Shown here: piece after piece, positions 1-6,698 of the stretch
Layout: each line of letters begins with the position of its first letter
Position numbering within the stretch: position 1 is the stretch's first letter
The notes under the pieces: model-generated
The model's database searches: none
What the model saw: the letters and a program-made list of their open reading frames with translations, nothing else
What the model was told of the DNA's origin: nothing
Source: Hyphomonas sp. UBA5111
GTDB lineage: Bacteria; Pseudomonadota; Alphaproteobacteria; Caulobacterales; Hyphomonadaceae
DNA: 8,824 nucleotides
Reading direction: 5' to 3'
Assembly: GCA_002414505.1 (NCBI GenBank)
Contig: DHZF01000130.1
Span: 28,838-37,661 of the forward strand
Program-made: the position numbers and the translations under genes

Positions 1-650
1 TTCGAAAACACGCCGCCCGTGGAGCAGGTCTTGATCAGGTCGACGCCGTATTTGATGTTCCGGCGAACTTTTTCCCGCATTTCCCAAGGGCCAGTGGCAA
101 CATTTTCGCCGGTCAATTCATATTCCGACGGAAGCAGATTGGTGTCGGAGCAGTGCCCGCCCAGAATGCCGACCGGTGGCCCGGACACAAACATGCGCGG
201 CCCCGAAATATCCCCCTCATTGATTGCATCACGCAATGCGACGTCGCCATAGCTGGACGCCCCGACATTCCGGACCGTGGTGAAGCCGGCCAGCAACGTC
301 TTGCGGGCATTCTTGACCCCGGTGAGGACCTGCCGCTCATCCGAGAAACTCAACGAATAATATGCGGGGTCTTCCGGGTCGGAGGTGAGATGGGTGTGCA
401 TGTCGATGAAACCGGGCACCAGTGTCGCGTCGCCAAGATCAATGGAGGTCGCCTCCGCCGGCTTGCGCAGCCTGTTCGCGGTTCCGCGCGCCGTGATGAC
501 CCCATCTTCAATCACGAAGGCTGGCCGGTTCACCGTTTCCGCTGTCACGGGATCCACGAACTTGCCTGCGGTGAGATAGAGGGTCTCGGCTGCGGCAGGC
601 AGGGAAAGCAGCGCCATGGACGCGCCGGCTAGCAGGGCTGTCAGTTTCAT
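1..650 (-). CDS. Secreted metal-dependent amidohydrolase, imidazolonepropionase-like (partial, 3' end outside window)
   Basis: The reading frame starts at an ATG at 648-650 and stays open to the window edge, giving 216 residues, about half of a usual family member (roughly 420-430). Residues 1-21 look like a Sec signal peptide: a short charged N-terminus, a hydrophobic core and a Leu-Pro-Ala-Ala-Ala cleavage end, so the enzyme is probably periplasmic or exported. The metal-binding His-x-His motif is at 85-87, in the context PGFIDMHTHL. A Gly-Gly-His is at 164-166. Lys207, in DLIKTCSTGGVFS, is the expected carboxylated bridging lysine. Together these match the amidohydrolase subfamily annotated as imidazolonepropionase-like or Xaa-Pro dipeptidase. 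An AAAGGA Shine-Dalgarno lies about 8 bases upstream. The gene is divergent from the crotonase gene and has its own candidate promoter. The substrate cannot be read from sequence, since the family includes peptidases, lactonases and cyclic amide hydrolases. The family call is firm; the specific activity is not. Confidence 0.88.
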   Translation of the reverse strand, partial: MKLTALLAGASMALLSLPAAAETLYLTAGKFVDPVTAETVNRPAFVIEDGVITARGTANRLRKPAEATSIDLGDATLVPGFIDMHTHLTSDPEDPAYYSLSFSDERQVLTGVKNARKTLLAGFTTVRNVGASSYGDVALRDAINEGDISGPRMFVSGPPVGILGGHCSDTNLLPSEYELTGENVATGPWEMREKVRRNIKYGVDLIKTCSTGGVFS

Positions 651-680
651 CGTGGAGATCCTTTGACTGTGAGGGCTGAG

Positions 681-710
681 TTTATCGAGCGCAGCCTGCG
701 GCAAGGTCAA
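681..710 (-). promoter_or_regulatory. Candidate sigma70-type promoter for the amidohydrolase gene
   Basis: On the minus strand TTGACC (705-710, five of six matches to TTGACA) is followed after 18 bases by GATAAA (681-686, four of six matches to TATAAT). Transcription would start near 674, leaving a leader of about 24 bases that includes the AAAGGA ribosome binding site. This is inferred from sequence only. Confidence 0.42.
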
Positions 711-786
711 GCGGTGGGGTGAATGCCGCTGGGTAAGTCTTGACGAATGCTGAGGCACAGGCAGCTTGGGCTCGAAAAATCAGCAC

Positions 787-794
787 AAGGGAGG
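787..794 (+). promoter_or_regulatory. Ribosome binding site that sets the crotonase start at GTG 801
   Basis: AAGGGAGG lies six bases upstream of an in-frame GTG at 801-803. An ATG at 747 is in the same frame but has no good Shine-Dalgarno, and it would add 18 residues that do not resemble the start of the crotonase fold. The GTG start is therefore preferred. Confidence 0.75.
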
Positions 795-800
795 CAAGCC

Positions 801-1712
801 GTGGCGCAGCCGAAAGAATTTGAACAGATCATCCTCGATATCGAAGACGGCATTGCGACGCTGACGCTGAATCGCCCCGCCAAGATGAATGCCTTCACCG
901 GCAAGATGATGTACGAAATGATTGAGGCGTTCGACATTACCGATGCCGACGACAGTGTGCGTGTGGTCATCGTGACCGGCTCGGGCGACCGGGCGTTCTG
1001 CGCCGGAGCTGACCTGTCCGAGGGCGCCAAGACCTTCGACTATGACAAGCGCGCCGAAGACGGCGAGGCGGGCCGGACGGACGATGTGGATATCCAACGC
1101 GATGGCGGTGGCCGCGTAACGCTGCGTATCTTCGACAGCCTCAAACCGGTGATCGGCGCCATCAATGGCGCAGCCGTCGGTATCGGCGTGACCATGCAGC
1201 TGCCTATGGATATCCGCATTGCATCGGACAATGCCCGGTTCGGCTTCGTGTTCAATCGCCGGGGTATCAACCCGGAAGCGGCTTCCAGCTGGTTCCTGCC
1301 GCGGCTCGTGGGCATCTCGCAGGCGCTTGAGTGGTGCTATTCCGGCCGGGTCTTCCCGGCGCAGGAGGCAATGGATGGCGGCCTTGTTCGCTCGGTTCAT
1401 CCGCAGGCGGAGCTGATGGATGTGGCCCGCGCCATGGCCCGGGAAATCGCCGACAACACCGCCGCCGTCTCCACAAGCCTGACACGGCAGATGATGTGGC
1501 GTATGCTCGGTGCCAGCCATCCGATGGAGGCCCACATTGTGGACTCGGCCGCAATCTATTCCCGCGGCAAGACCCAGGACGCCAAGGAAGGCGTCATGAG
1601 CTTCCTCGAAAAGCGCAAGCCGGTCTATCCGGTGAAAGTCTCCGACGGAATGCCGAACTTTTACCCGTGGTGGGATGAGCCGAAATTCAAATGGATCGGC
1701 GACAAGGACTAG
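801..1712 (+). CDS. Crotonase-fold enoyl-CoA hydratase/isomerase family protein
   Basis: This is a 303-residue member of the crotonase superfamily, acting on acyl-CoA thioesters in the cytoplasm. The fold is shown by NRPAKMNAF near residues 24-32, the first oxyanion-hole stretch FCAGADL at 66-72, the second (AINGAAVGIGV) at 120-130, and SSWFLPRLVG at 162-171. By eye alignment to rat mitochondrial hydratase, the two catalytic glutamates are replaced by Thr131 and Phe151. Glu159, in GINPEAASSW, sits where delta3,delta2-enoyl-CoA isomerases of the ECI2/yeast Eci1 type carry their single catalytic glutamate. The hydratase label is therefore doubtful, and an isomerase or other acyl-CoA reaction is at least as likely. 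Residues 75-105 form a charged insertion. The start is the GTG at 801, chosen for the strong AAGGGAGG upstream. The stop is 8 bases before the epoxide hydrolase-like gene, so the two are very probably co-transcribed. Family is firm; reaction is not. Confidence 0.9.
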   Translation: MAQPKEFEQIILDIEDGIATLTLNRPAKMNAFTGKMMYEMIEAFDITDADDSVRVVIVTGSGDRAFCAGADLSEGAKTFDYDKRAEDGEAGRTDDVDIQRDGGGRVTLRIFDSLKPVIGAINGAAVGIGVTMQLPMDIRIASDNARFGFVFNRRGINPEAASSWFLPRLVGISQALEWCYSGRVFPAQEAMDGGLVRSVHPQAELMDVARAMAREIADNTAAVSTSLTRQMMWRMLGASHPMEAHIVDSAAIYSRGKTQDAKEGVMSFLEKRKPVYPVKVSDGMPNFYPWWDEPKFKWIGDKD

Positions 1713-1720
1713 GCAAGACA

Positions 1721-2689
1721 ATGTCTCCCGAACTGAGAATGATCGAGACCAATGGCGTCCGTCTGCGCGTGGCTCTGGCAGGGGACGGTCCGCTTGTCAT
1801 TCTCGTTCACGGGTTTCCGGAGAGCTGGTATTCCTGGCGTCATCAGATTGAGGCGCTCTCCAGGGCAGGCTACCGGGTCGCGGCGCCTGATGTGCGCGGC
1901 TATGGGGGTTCGGACCGGCCGCATGACGTCGAAGCCTACGACATGGAAAGCCTGACCGGAGACATTGCTGGTCTCGCGGAGGCCTTGTCCCCGGATGAAC
2001 AGGCGGTTGTTGTCGGCCATGATTGGGGCGCCCCGATTGCCTGGAACACGGCGCGGCTCCACGCGGATCGCTTCCGCGCGGTGGCCGGCCTGTCTGTGCC
2101 TTACGTGCCGCCCGGTGATGTAGTCTTCATTGACGCGGCGCGCGCCTTGTTCACGGATCGCGGCCTGTTCTTCTATCAAATCTATTTTCAGGATCAGGGA
2201 CCGCCCGAGGCCGAGCTCGAAGCCGATCCGGCTGAGACTATCCGGAAATTCTACTATGCCATTTCAGGCGATGCGCCAGATGGTACATGGCCGTTCGACA
2301 AGAAGCATGGCGATACATTGCTCCACCGCTTGCCGGAGCCGGACATGCCTCTGCCGTGGCTGAATGAGGAAGACGTCGCTTATTACGCCGCCCAATTCCG
2401 CCAGTCCGGGTTTCGGGGGCCGCTGAACCGCTATCGCAACTGGCATCGCGATCACGCCTATCTGAAAGCGCACTCGTCTCCGGCCGTCATTGGCCAGCCA
2501 TCGTTTTTCATTGGGGGAACCCGAGACCTCGTCCTGAAGATGTTTCCGGGTGACATGGTCGCCGCCATGAAACAGAGCCTCGGCGATCTTCGCGGGGCGG
2601 AATTGCTTGAGGGCTGTGGGCACTGGACGCAACAGGAGCGTCCTGAAGAAGTGAACCGCCTGCTGCTGGACTGGCTGGGACAGCTTTAG
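1721..2689 (+). CDS. Alpha/beta hydrolase, soluble epoxide hydrolase-like
   Basis: This 322-residue protein has the full set of epoxide hydrolase residues, so it probably opens epoxides to diols through a covalent ester intermediate. The oxyanion motif HGFPESW is at 30-36 and DVRGYGGSDRP at 57-67. The nucleophile Asp101 lies in GHDWGAP. The acid is probably Asp269 in GGTRDLV, and the base His301 in GCGHW. The lid tyrosines that activate the epoxide are probably Tyr152, in FFYQIYFQ, and Tyr238, in NRYRN; both stretches closely resemble mammalian soluble epoxide hydrolase. Two tyrosines plus an HGFP motif favour this over a haloalkane or fluoroacetate dehalogenase. There is no signal peptide. 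The start at 1721 is preferred over an in-frame ATG at 1691, which would overlap the crotonase gene and give an unrelated N-terminus; the ribosome binding site is weak, so coupling to the upstream gene is plausible. The stop is three bases from the dnaB stop on the other strand. The natural substrate is unknown. Confidence 0.9.
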   Translation: MSPELRMIETNGVRLRVALAGDGPLVILVHGFPESWYSWRHQIEALSRAGYRVAAPDVRGYGGSDRPHDVEAYDMESLTGDIAGLAEALSPDEQAVVVGHDWGAPIAWNTARLHADRFRAVAGLSVPYVPPGDVVFIDAARALFTDRGLFFYQIYFQDQGPPEAELEADPAETIRKFYYAISGDAPDGTWPFDKKHGDTLLHRLPEPDMPLPWLNEEDVAYYAAQFRQSGFRGPLNRYRNWHRDHAYLKAHSSPAVIGQPSFFIGGTRDLVLKMFPGDMVAAMKQSLGDLRGAELLEGCGHWTQQERPEEVNRLLLDWLGQL

Positions 2690-2692
2690 TCG

Positions 2693-4189
2693 CTATTCGT
2701 CGAAATCGCTTCCATAGCCTTGCTGGTCGCGGGACAAATCCCCGAAGCGGGTTATGTTCGAATCGAACGCCAGTTCCACGCGCCCGATCGGGCCGTGCCG
2801 CTGCTTGCCGATGATAACTTCGGCCTTGCCATAGACCTGATCCATACGCTCGCGCCACTGGCTCCATTTCTCGTTCGAGGACGGATCGCTCGGGTCTGCG
2901 CCGGGCTCGGTTCGCGACAGGTAATATTCTTCACGATAGACGAACATGACGACATCGGCGTCCTGCTCGATCGAGCCGGATTCCCGAAGGTCAGACAGCT
3001 GGGGGCGTTTGTCGTCGCGCTGTTCAACAGCTCGCGATAGCTGGGACAGGGCAATGATCGGAACGTTCAGGTCTTTTGCGAGCGCCTTGAGGGACGTCGT
3101 GATCTGCGTGATTTCCTGAACGCGGTTTGCATTGGCATTGCCACTGGTCACGGTGATGAGCTGCAGATAGTCGATCACGATCATGTCGAGGCCGACAGAC
3201 CGCTGGAGGCGACGCGCGCGGGCGGCCAGCTGGCTGATCGAGATGCCGCCTGTATCGTCGATATAGAGCGGCAGATTCTGAAGTTCTTCGGTGGCTTCGC
3301 GCAGCCGTTCGAAGTCGCTCTTGTCGAGGTCGCCCTGACGGATGCGGTGTGTGGTGATGCCCGTCCGCTCGGCGATGATCCGCGTTGCGAGCTGTTCGTT
3401 CGACATTTCGAGCGAGAAGAAACCGACGATTGCGCCGTCGATGGTTTTTTTCGACCCGTCATCCTGTACTTCGGCGCGATAGGCGGCGGCTGCATTGTAC
3501 GCGATATTGGTCGCGAGCGAGGTTTTCCCCATTGAGGGACGACCCGCGAGGATGATCAGGTCGGATCTGTGCAGACCGCCGAGCTTTTCATCGAGGTCGC
3601 GTAGCACGGTCGGGATGCCGGCGATCTTGCCCTCGCGTTTGAAGGCCGCTTCGGCATTTTTCAAGGATTCTGTCAGGGCCTCGGAGAAGGTCGTGAAGCC
3701 GCGTCCGGACGAGCCGCGCTCTGCCAGGTCGAACAATTGCCGTTCGGCCAGTTCGATCTGGCGTTCGCCGTTTTCTTCCGGGGTCGGGTTCAGGGCGCGC
3801 CCCGTGAGTTCACTGCCGATGCCGACCAGCGAGCGCCGCATGGCGAGGTCGCGAATCATGCGGGCATAGTCGCCGACTTCCGGGCCGAAGGCGGCCGAAT
3901 CAAGCAATTGCTCCAGATAGCGCGCGCCACCGATTTCGGCGAGTTTCTCGGCCTTCTCGAAATGCTCGCGGAGGGTCACCCCGTCGGCGATTCGGCCTTG
4001 CTGGATCATGGTCGCCGAGACGTCGAACAATTCCTGATGCGCAGGCGCATAGAAGTCAGACGGCCGCAGGATGTCGGCTACACGCTGGTAGGCATTGTTA
4101 TCGAAGAGGATTGCGCCGAGCACAGCCGCCTCGGCCGACAGATTGTGCGGCGGCGCGATGGTTGAAGCAGGGGCGTCATCAAGAGGCAT
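2693..4189 (-). CDS. dnaB: Replicative DNA helicase DnaB
   Basis: DnaB is the hexameric 5'-3' helicase that unwinds DNA at the replication fork and recruits primase. The 498-residue protein has the N-terminal helical domain at about 13-115 (PPHNLSAEAAVLGAIL), a linker helix region at about 140-195, and the RecA-like ATPase after that. Walker A is GRPSMGKT at 216-223. The FFSLEMS stretch at 257-263 carries the probable catalytic Glu261. Walker B is IVIDYLQL at 337-344 with Asp340. SQLSRAVEQR is at 382-391, and the probable arginine finger lies in KQRHGPIG at 462-469. A loop at about 236-252 lies between Walker A and FFSLEMS, and a second charged stretch lies at about 427-452; both look like alphaproteobacterial lineage insertions. 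No intein interrupts the motifs. An AAAAGGA stands just upstream of the ATG. The gene follows rplI in the same direction but beyond a terminator, so it probably has its own promoter, which I could not locate convincingly. Confidence 0.98.
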   Translation of the reverse strand: MPLDDAPASTIAPPHNLSAEAAVLGAILFDNNAYQRVADILRPSDFYAPAHQELFDVSATMIQQGRIADGVTLREHFEKAEKLAEIGGARYLEQLLDSAAFGPEVGDYARMIRDLAMRRSLVGIGSELTGRALNPTPEENGERQIELAERQLFDLAERGSSGRGFTTFSEALTESLKNAEAAFKREGKIAGIPTVLRDLDEKLGGLHRSDLIILAGRPSMGKTSLATNIAYNAAAAYRAEVQDDGSKKTIDGAIVGFFSLEMSNEQLATRIIAERTGITTHRIRQGDLDKSDFERLREATEELQNLPLYIDDTGGISISQLAARARRLQRSVGLDMIVIDYLQLITVTSGNANANRVQEITQITTSLKALAKDLNVPIIALSQLSRAVEQRDDKRPQLSDLRESGSIEQDADVVMFVYREEYYLSRTEPGADPSDPSSNEKWSQWRERMDQVYGKAEVIIGKQRHGPIGRVELAFDSNITRFGDLSRDQQGYGSDFDE

Positions 4190-4267
4190 TCGATCCTTTT
4201 ACCTCACCTGCGAGGCGAATTCATCGTCTTGATGCCGAACGAACTGCGCAATTCACCGTTGCTCCAC

Positions 4268-4301
4268 AAAAAAGGGCCGCAGCTGTGGATAGCTGCGGCC
4301 C
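4268..4301 (-). terminator. Rho-independent terminator of the rpsF-rpsR-rplI operon
   Basis: A perfect 11-bp stem (4274-4284 with 4291-4301) encloses a six-base loop. On the minus strand the stem is followed directly by six T residues (4273 down to 4268). It lies 22 bases past the rplI stop codon. There is no T run on the plus-strand side, so it should act only on minus-strand transcription. It should separate ribosomal protein expression from dnaB, fully or in part. Confidence 0.93.
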
Positions 4302-4322
4302 TCAATCTGGATGTGCGAAAGA

Positions 4323-4910
4323 CTATTCTTCGTCTTCGCCGCCGGCTTCGGCGCGCTCGGCAGCGGCTTCGGCGAGTTCACCGGCCTGTTCCTGAGCGAG
4401 TTCCTGGTTCGAAGCCTGGAGCGAAGCAACAATGTCTTCGCCCTTGGCCTGACGCTCTGCCTCTTCCGCGGAGCGGGCGATGTTCGCCTGAACCGTGATG
4501 GTGACTTCTGCGTGCAGGCGGATCGCCACGTCGTACAGGCCGATGGCCTTGATCGGACGGTTGAGGCGGACGCCGGACCGAGGTACCGGATGACCTGCGG
4601 CTTCAGCAGCATCAGCTACATCGCGTGCGGTAACCGAACCGTAGAGCTGTCCGGTGTCGCCAGCCTGACGGATCAGGGTGAAGACGGTGCCGTCCAGCGT
4701 GCCGGCTTCAGCTTCGGCGTTCGCGCGAGCTTCAGCGTTGCGGGCTTCGATGGCTTCGCGCTCGGACTCGAAGCGAGCCCGGTTGCGATCATTGGCGAGC
4801 AGGGCTTTGCCCTGAGGGATCAGGAAGTTGCGGGCGAACCCGTTCTTCACGTTCACTTCTTCGCCGATTTTGCCGAGGCGTTCGATGCGTTCAAGAAGGA
4901 TGACTTGCAT
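4323..4910 (-). CDS. rplI: 50S ribosomal protein L9
   Basis: L9 is a large-subunit protein that binds 23S rRNA with its N-terminal domain and reaches away from the ribosome through a long helix. The N-terminal signature is complete: [24 protein letters not shown] at 1-24 and [15 protein letters not shown] at 25-39. The central helix spans about 40-70, and the C-terminal domain about 71-148. At 195 residues it is some 45 longer than the E. coli protein because of an Ala/Glu-rich acidic tail from about 149, ending GGEDEE; tails of this kind are usual in Alphaproteobacteria. The start is supported by AAGGAG eight bases upstream, and this site overlaps the rpsR stop codon (TAAGGAG). It is the third gene of the ribosomal operon, 12 bases after rpsR, and is followed by a strong terminator. 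Confidence 0.98.
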   Translation of the reverse strand: MQVILLERIERLGKIGEEVNVKNGFARNFLIPQGKALLANDRNRARFESEREAIEARNAEARANAEAEAGTLDGTVFTLIRQAGDTGQLYGSVTARDVADAAEAAGHPVPRSGVRLNRPIKAIGLYDVAIRLHAEVTITVQANIARSAEEAERQAKGEDIVASLQASNQELAQEQAGELAEAAAERAEAGGEDEE

Positions 4911-4922
4911 GTTCGTGTCTCC

Positions 4923-5180
4923 TTACTTCACTTCGAACGGAAGCAGGGCCAGCATGCGGGCGCGTTTGATCGCCTGAGCAAGCTTGCGCTGGTTCTTGAG
5001 GTTTACGGCCGTGATGCGGCTGGGCACGATTTTCCCTTTTTCAGAGATATAGCGCTGCAGCAGTTTCACGTCCTTGTAATCGATTTCCTGTGCGTTCTGA
5101 CCGGTGAACGGGTCGACCTTGCGGCGACGTCCGAACGGACGGCGAGCAGGAATGTTCGTGATGTTCAGTTTCTGAGCCAT
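4923..5180 (-). CDS. rpsR: 30S ribosomal protein S18
   Basis: S18 is a small-subunit protein that binds the 16S rRNA central domain as a heterodimer with S6. The 85-residue protein has the family core: [25 protein letters not shown] at about 34-58, followed by [21 protein letters not shown] at about 62-82. A basic N-terminal segment (RRPFGRRRK, 13-21) contacts rRNA. It contains no cysteines, so it is a non-zinc form. A GGAAGGA site lies upstream of the ATG. The gene starts 15 bases after the rpsF stop. Being co-transcribed with its partner S6 suits balanced production of the heterodimer. Confidence 0.98.
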   Translation of the reverse strand: MAQKLNITNIPARRPFGRRRKVDPFTGQNAQEIDYKDVKLLQRYISEKGKIVPSRITAVNLKNQRKLAQAIKRARMLALLPFEVK

Positions 5181-5195
5181 TTCGAGTGTCCTTCC

Positions 5196-5534
5196 CTAGT
5201 CGCGACGACGGTCTTTGCGAGAGAGAACCGGCGACGGCTCATCACTCAGGGCTTCAACGCGGATCGTCATGTAGCGCATGACGTCGTCGGAAATGCGAAG
5301 GCGGCGTTCGAGTTCCTGAACCGCATCGGCTGGGCCGTCGATGTTCAGGAGGGAATAATGCCCCTTGCGCTGTTTTTTGATCGGATAGGCCAGGTTGCGA
5401 AGACCCCAGTATTCGGTCTTGCCAACGGATGCGCCTTTTTCCTTGAGAAATCCGCTCAGTTCTTCGACAAACGTCTCGACTTGAGCAGGCGAAATGTCAG
5501 GTCGTGTGATCACGACATGCTCATATAGTGCCAT
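5196..5534 (-). CDS. rpsF: 30S ribosomal protein S6
   Basis: S6 pairs with S18 on the platform of the 30S subunit. The 112-residue protein starts [13 protein letters not shown], the standard S6 beginning. It contains [19 protein letters not shown] at 42-60 and [15 protein letters not shown] at 80-94. A basic tail (SRKDRRRD) ends the protein. The frame stays open upstream to 5801, but the extra 89 residues have no S6 character and would cover the whole leader, so the ATG at 5532-5534 is the start. Its Shine-Dalgarno is only a GGGA about eight bases upstream, weaker than those of rpsR and rplI. That would suit regulated initiation by the structured leader. It is the first gene of rpsF-rpsR-rplI. 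Confidence 0.97.
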   Translation of the reverse strand: MALYEHVVITRPDISPAQVETFVEELSGFLKEKGASVGKTEYWGLRNLAYPIKKQRKGHYSLLNIDGPADAVQELERRLRISDDVMRYMTIRVEALSDEPSPVLSRKDRRRD

Positions 5535-5649
5535 GTTTTCAGTCCCATAGTAGAGCCATGCGGCGCCAGACAGCGGGAAACTGCCGGGCGATGGCCCCTC
5601 TTCGTCTGGCTCATTCCAAACTACCAAGGGCCGCATGCCTGCGAGTGAA
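5535..5649 (-). promoter_or_regulatory. Structured rpsF mRNA leader, candidate S6:S18 autoregulatory element
   Basis: The predicted leader of about 115 bases can fold into a nested structure on the minus strand. The outer helix pairs 5630-5640 with 5554-5564, ten of eleven positions, with one G-G mismatch. An inner perfect 7-bp helix pairs 5604-5610 with 5565-5571. On one side the two helices are directly adjacent (5564/5565); on the other a 19-base asymmetric bulge (5611-5629) separates them. The outer helix ends about seven bases before the GGGA ribosome binding site, so it could control access to it. Bacteria are known to carry an S6:S18-binding motif in rpsF leaders with an exposed CCG. 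Here the obvious CCG falls inside the outer helix, so the match to that motif is unproven. Confidence 0.35.
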
Positions 5650-5655
5650 GGCGGG

Positions 5656-5684
5656 TGTAAAGCGCATTTGGGTCTGTTTTTCAA
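5656..5684 (-). promoter_or_regulatory. Candidate promoter of the rpsF-rpsR-rplI operon
   Basis: On the minus strand TTGAAA (5679-5684, five of six to consensus) is followed after exactly 17 bases by TTTACA (5656-5661, three of six). The start would fall near 5649, placing the rpsF leader helix almost at the 5' end of the transcript. The -10 match is poor, as is common in Alphaproteobacteria. Confidence 0.4.
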
Positions 5685-5691
5685 GCGCTTG
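5682..5691. repeat. Ten-base perfect palindrome in the rpsF/fabD divergent region
   Basis: CAAGCGCTTG is its own reverse complement. It overlaps the candidate rpsF -35 box (5679-5684) and lies about 50 bases upstream of the fabD start. It could be an operator for a dimeric regulator, but no regulator is identified and a palindrome of this length can occur by chance. Confidence 0.35.
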
Positions 5692-5742
5692 CTTACATTC
5701 GCGGTCACCTTTAACCACGGGCGCAATTTGGAGAAACCAGAC

Positions 5743-6693
5743 ATGAAAAAATTCGCGCTGATCTTTCCTGGGCAAGGGAGCCAGGCAATCGGAATGGGCA
5801 AGGCGCTGGCGGAGGCTTTTCAGTCGGCCCGGGACGTCTTTGCAGAGGTGGACGAGGCTCTTGGCCAGGACCTTTCCGGTCTCATGTGGTCCGGGGATGC
5901 GGAAGAGCTGACTCTGACTGCGAACACCCAACCCGCCCTCATGGCGCACAGCTTGGCTGCAGCCCGTGCCTTGGAAGCTGAATTCGGCTTGTCAGCCAAG
6001 GACGCTGCCTATGTCGCGGGTCATTCCCTGGGCGAGTATTCCGCGCTGGCTGCCGCAGGTGCGCTGGGCGTGGCAGATACGGCGCGCCTCCTGCGCATTC
6101 GGGGCAACGCCATGCAGGCGGCCGTGCAGCCGGGGGAGGGGGCAATGGCGGCCCTGTTGGGCGCCGACATAGATCAGGCTGAAGCTGCCTGTGCAGCTGG
6201 ACGCGAAACCGGCGGGGCCTGCGATATTGCAAATGACAATGCGCCGGGCCAACTCGTCATATCGGGCCGCAAGGACGCGGTTGAGGCCGCCTGCGCGCAT
6301 GCAATGGACAATGGCGTCAAGAAAGCCATGCTGCTCAATGTTTCCGCGCCGTTCCATTGCTCACTCATGCAGCCGGCCGCAGATGCGATGGCAGAGGCGC
6401 TCGCTGATGTGTCGATTGCGCAGCCGGTTACTGAACTGGTCGCGAACGTGTCGGCAAGCGCCGTGACCGACCCGGAGACGATCCGGAAGAACCTTGTCGC
6501 ACAGGTTACCGGCCGTGTGCGCTGGACAGAGAGTGTGCAATTCATGGTCGCTCAGGGAGTTGAAGCGACGGGCGAAGCAGGCAATGGCAAGGTGCTGACG
6601 GTGATGCAACGCCGAATCGACAAGTCGCTCAACGGTTTCACGCTCGGGACCCCCGAGGATCTCGAAGCCTTTGCAGAAGCAATGAAGGGATAG
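5743..6693 (+). CDS. fabD: Malonyl-CoA:ACP transacylase FabD
   Basis: FabD moves the malonyl group from malonyl-CoA to holo-AcpP, supplying the extender unit for fatty acid synthesis. The 316-residue length is normal for the family. FPGQGSQ is at 8-14. The nucleophile Ser95 lies in GHSLGEYSA, Arg120 is the expected malonyl carboxylate contact, and His205 in SAPFHCSLM completes the active site. [12 protein letters not shown] lies at 164-175. Near the C-terminus the usual Gly-Pro-Gly-Lys-Val-Leu stretch reads GNGKVL (280-285), a mild variation. The frame is open upstream to 5635, but the ATG at 5743 starts [12 protein letters not shown] as expected and has GGAG nine bases upstream. It is the first gene of the fatty acid cluster, divergent from rpsF. 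fabG follows five bases after the stop. Confidence 0.97.
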   Translation: MKKFALIFPGQGSQAIGMGKALAEAFQSARDVFAEVDEALGQDLSGLMWSGDAEELTLTANTQPALMAHSLAAARALEAEFGLSAKDAAYVAGHSLGEYSALAAAGALGVADTARLLRIRGNAMQAAVQPGEGAMAALLGADIDQAEAACAAGRETGGACDIANDNAPGQLVISGRKDAVEAACAHAMDNGVKKAMLLNVSAPFHCSLMQPAADAMAEALADVSIAQPVTELVANVSASAVTDPETIRKNLVAQVTGRVRWTESVQFMVAQGVEATGEAGNGKVLTVMQRRIDKSLNGFTLGTPEDLEAFAEAMKG

Positions 6694-6698
6694 ACAAG

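Noticed and set aside
153..632. A 159-codon plus-strand open frame opposite the amidohydrolase.
   Set aside because: The minus-strand frame has a signal peptide, HTH metal motif, GGH and the expected lysine, so the plus-strand frame is a shadow.
740..770. TTGACG at 740-745 as a -35 for the crotonase unit.
   Set aside because: No acceptable -10 stands at 16-18 bases spacing (the bases there read AGCTTG), so a promoter call is not supported.
780..1721. A 313-codon open frame on the minus strand opposite the crotonase gene.
   Set aside because: The plus-strand frame has clear crotonase motifs and a strong ribosome binding site; the antisense frame has neither.
3440..3500. Possible intein or foreign insertion in DnaB after Walker A.
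   Set aside because: The extra residues are few, stay in frame, have ordinary composition and carry no splicing motifs, so this is a lineage-type loop.
4311..5528. A 405-codon open frame on the plus strand opposite rplI, rpsR and rpsF.
   Set aside because: It lies wholly antisense to three certain ribosomal genes and has no recognisable domain. Its length is explained by GC-rich codon bias mirrored on the opposite strand.
5689..5715. TTGCTT and TTTAAC as a fabD promoter on the plus strand.
   Set aside because: The -35 matches only three of six and the spacing is 15 bases. A promoter must exist nearby, but this pair is too weak to annotate.
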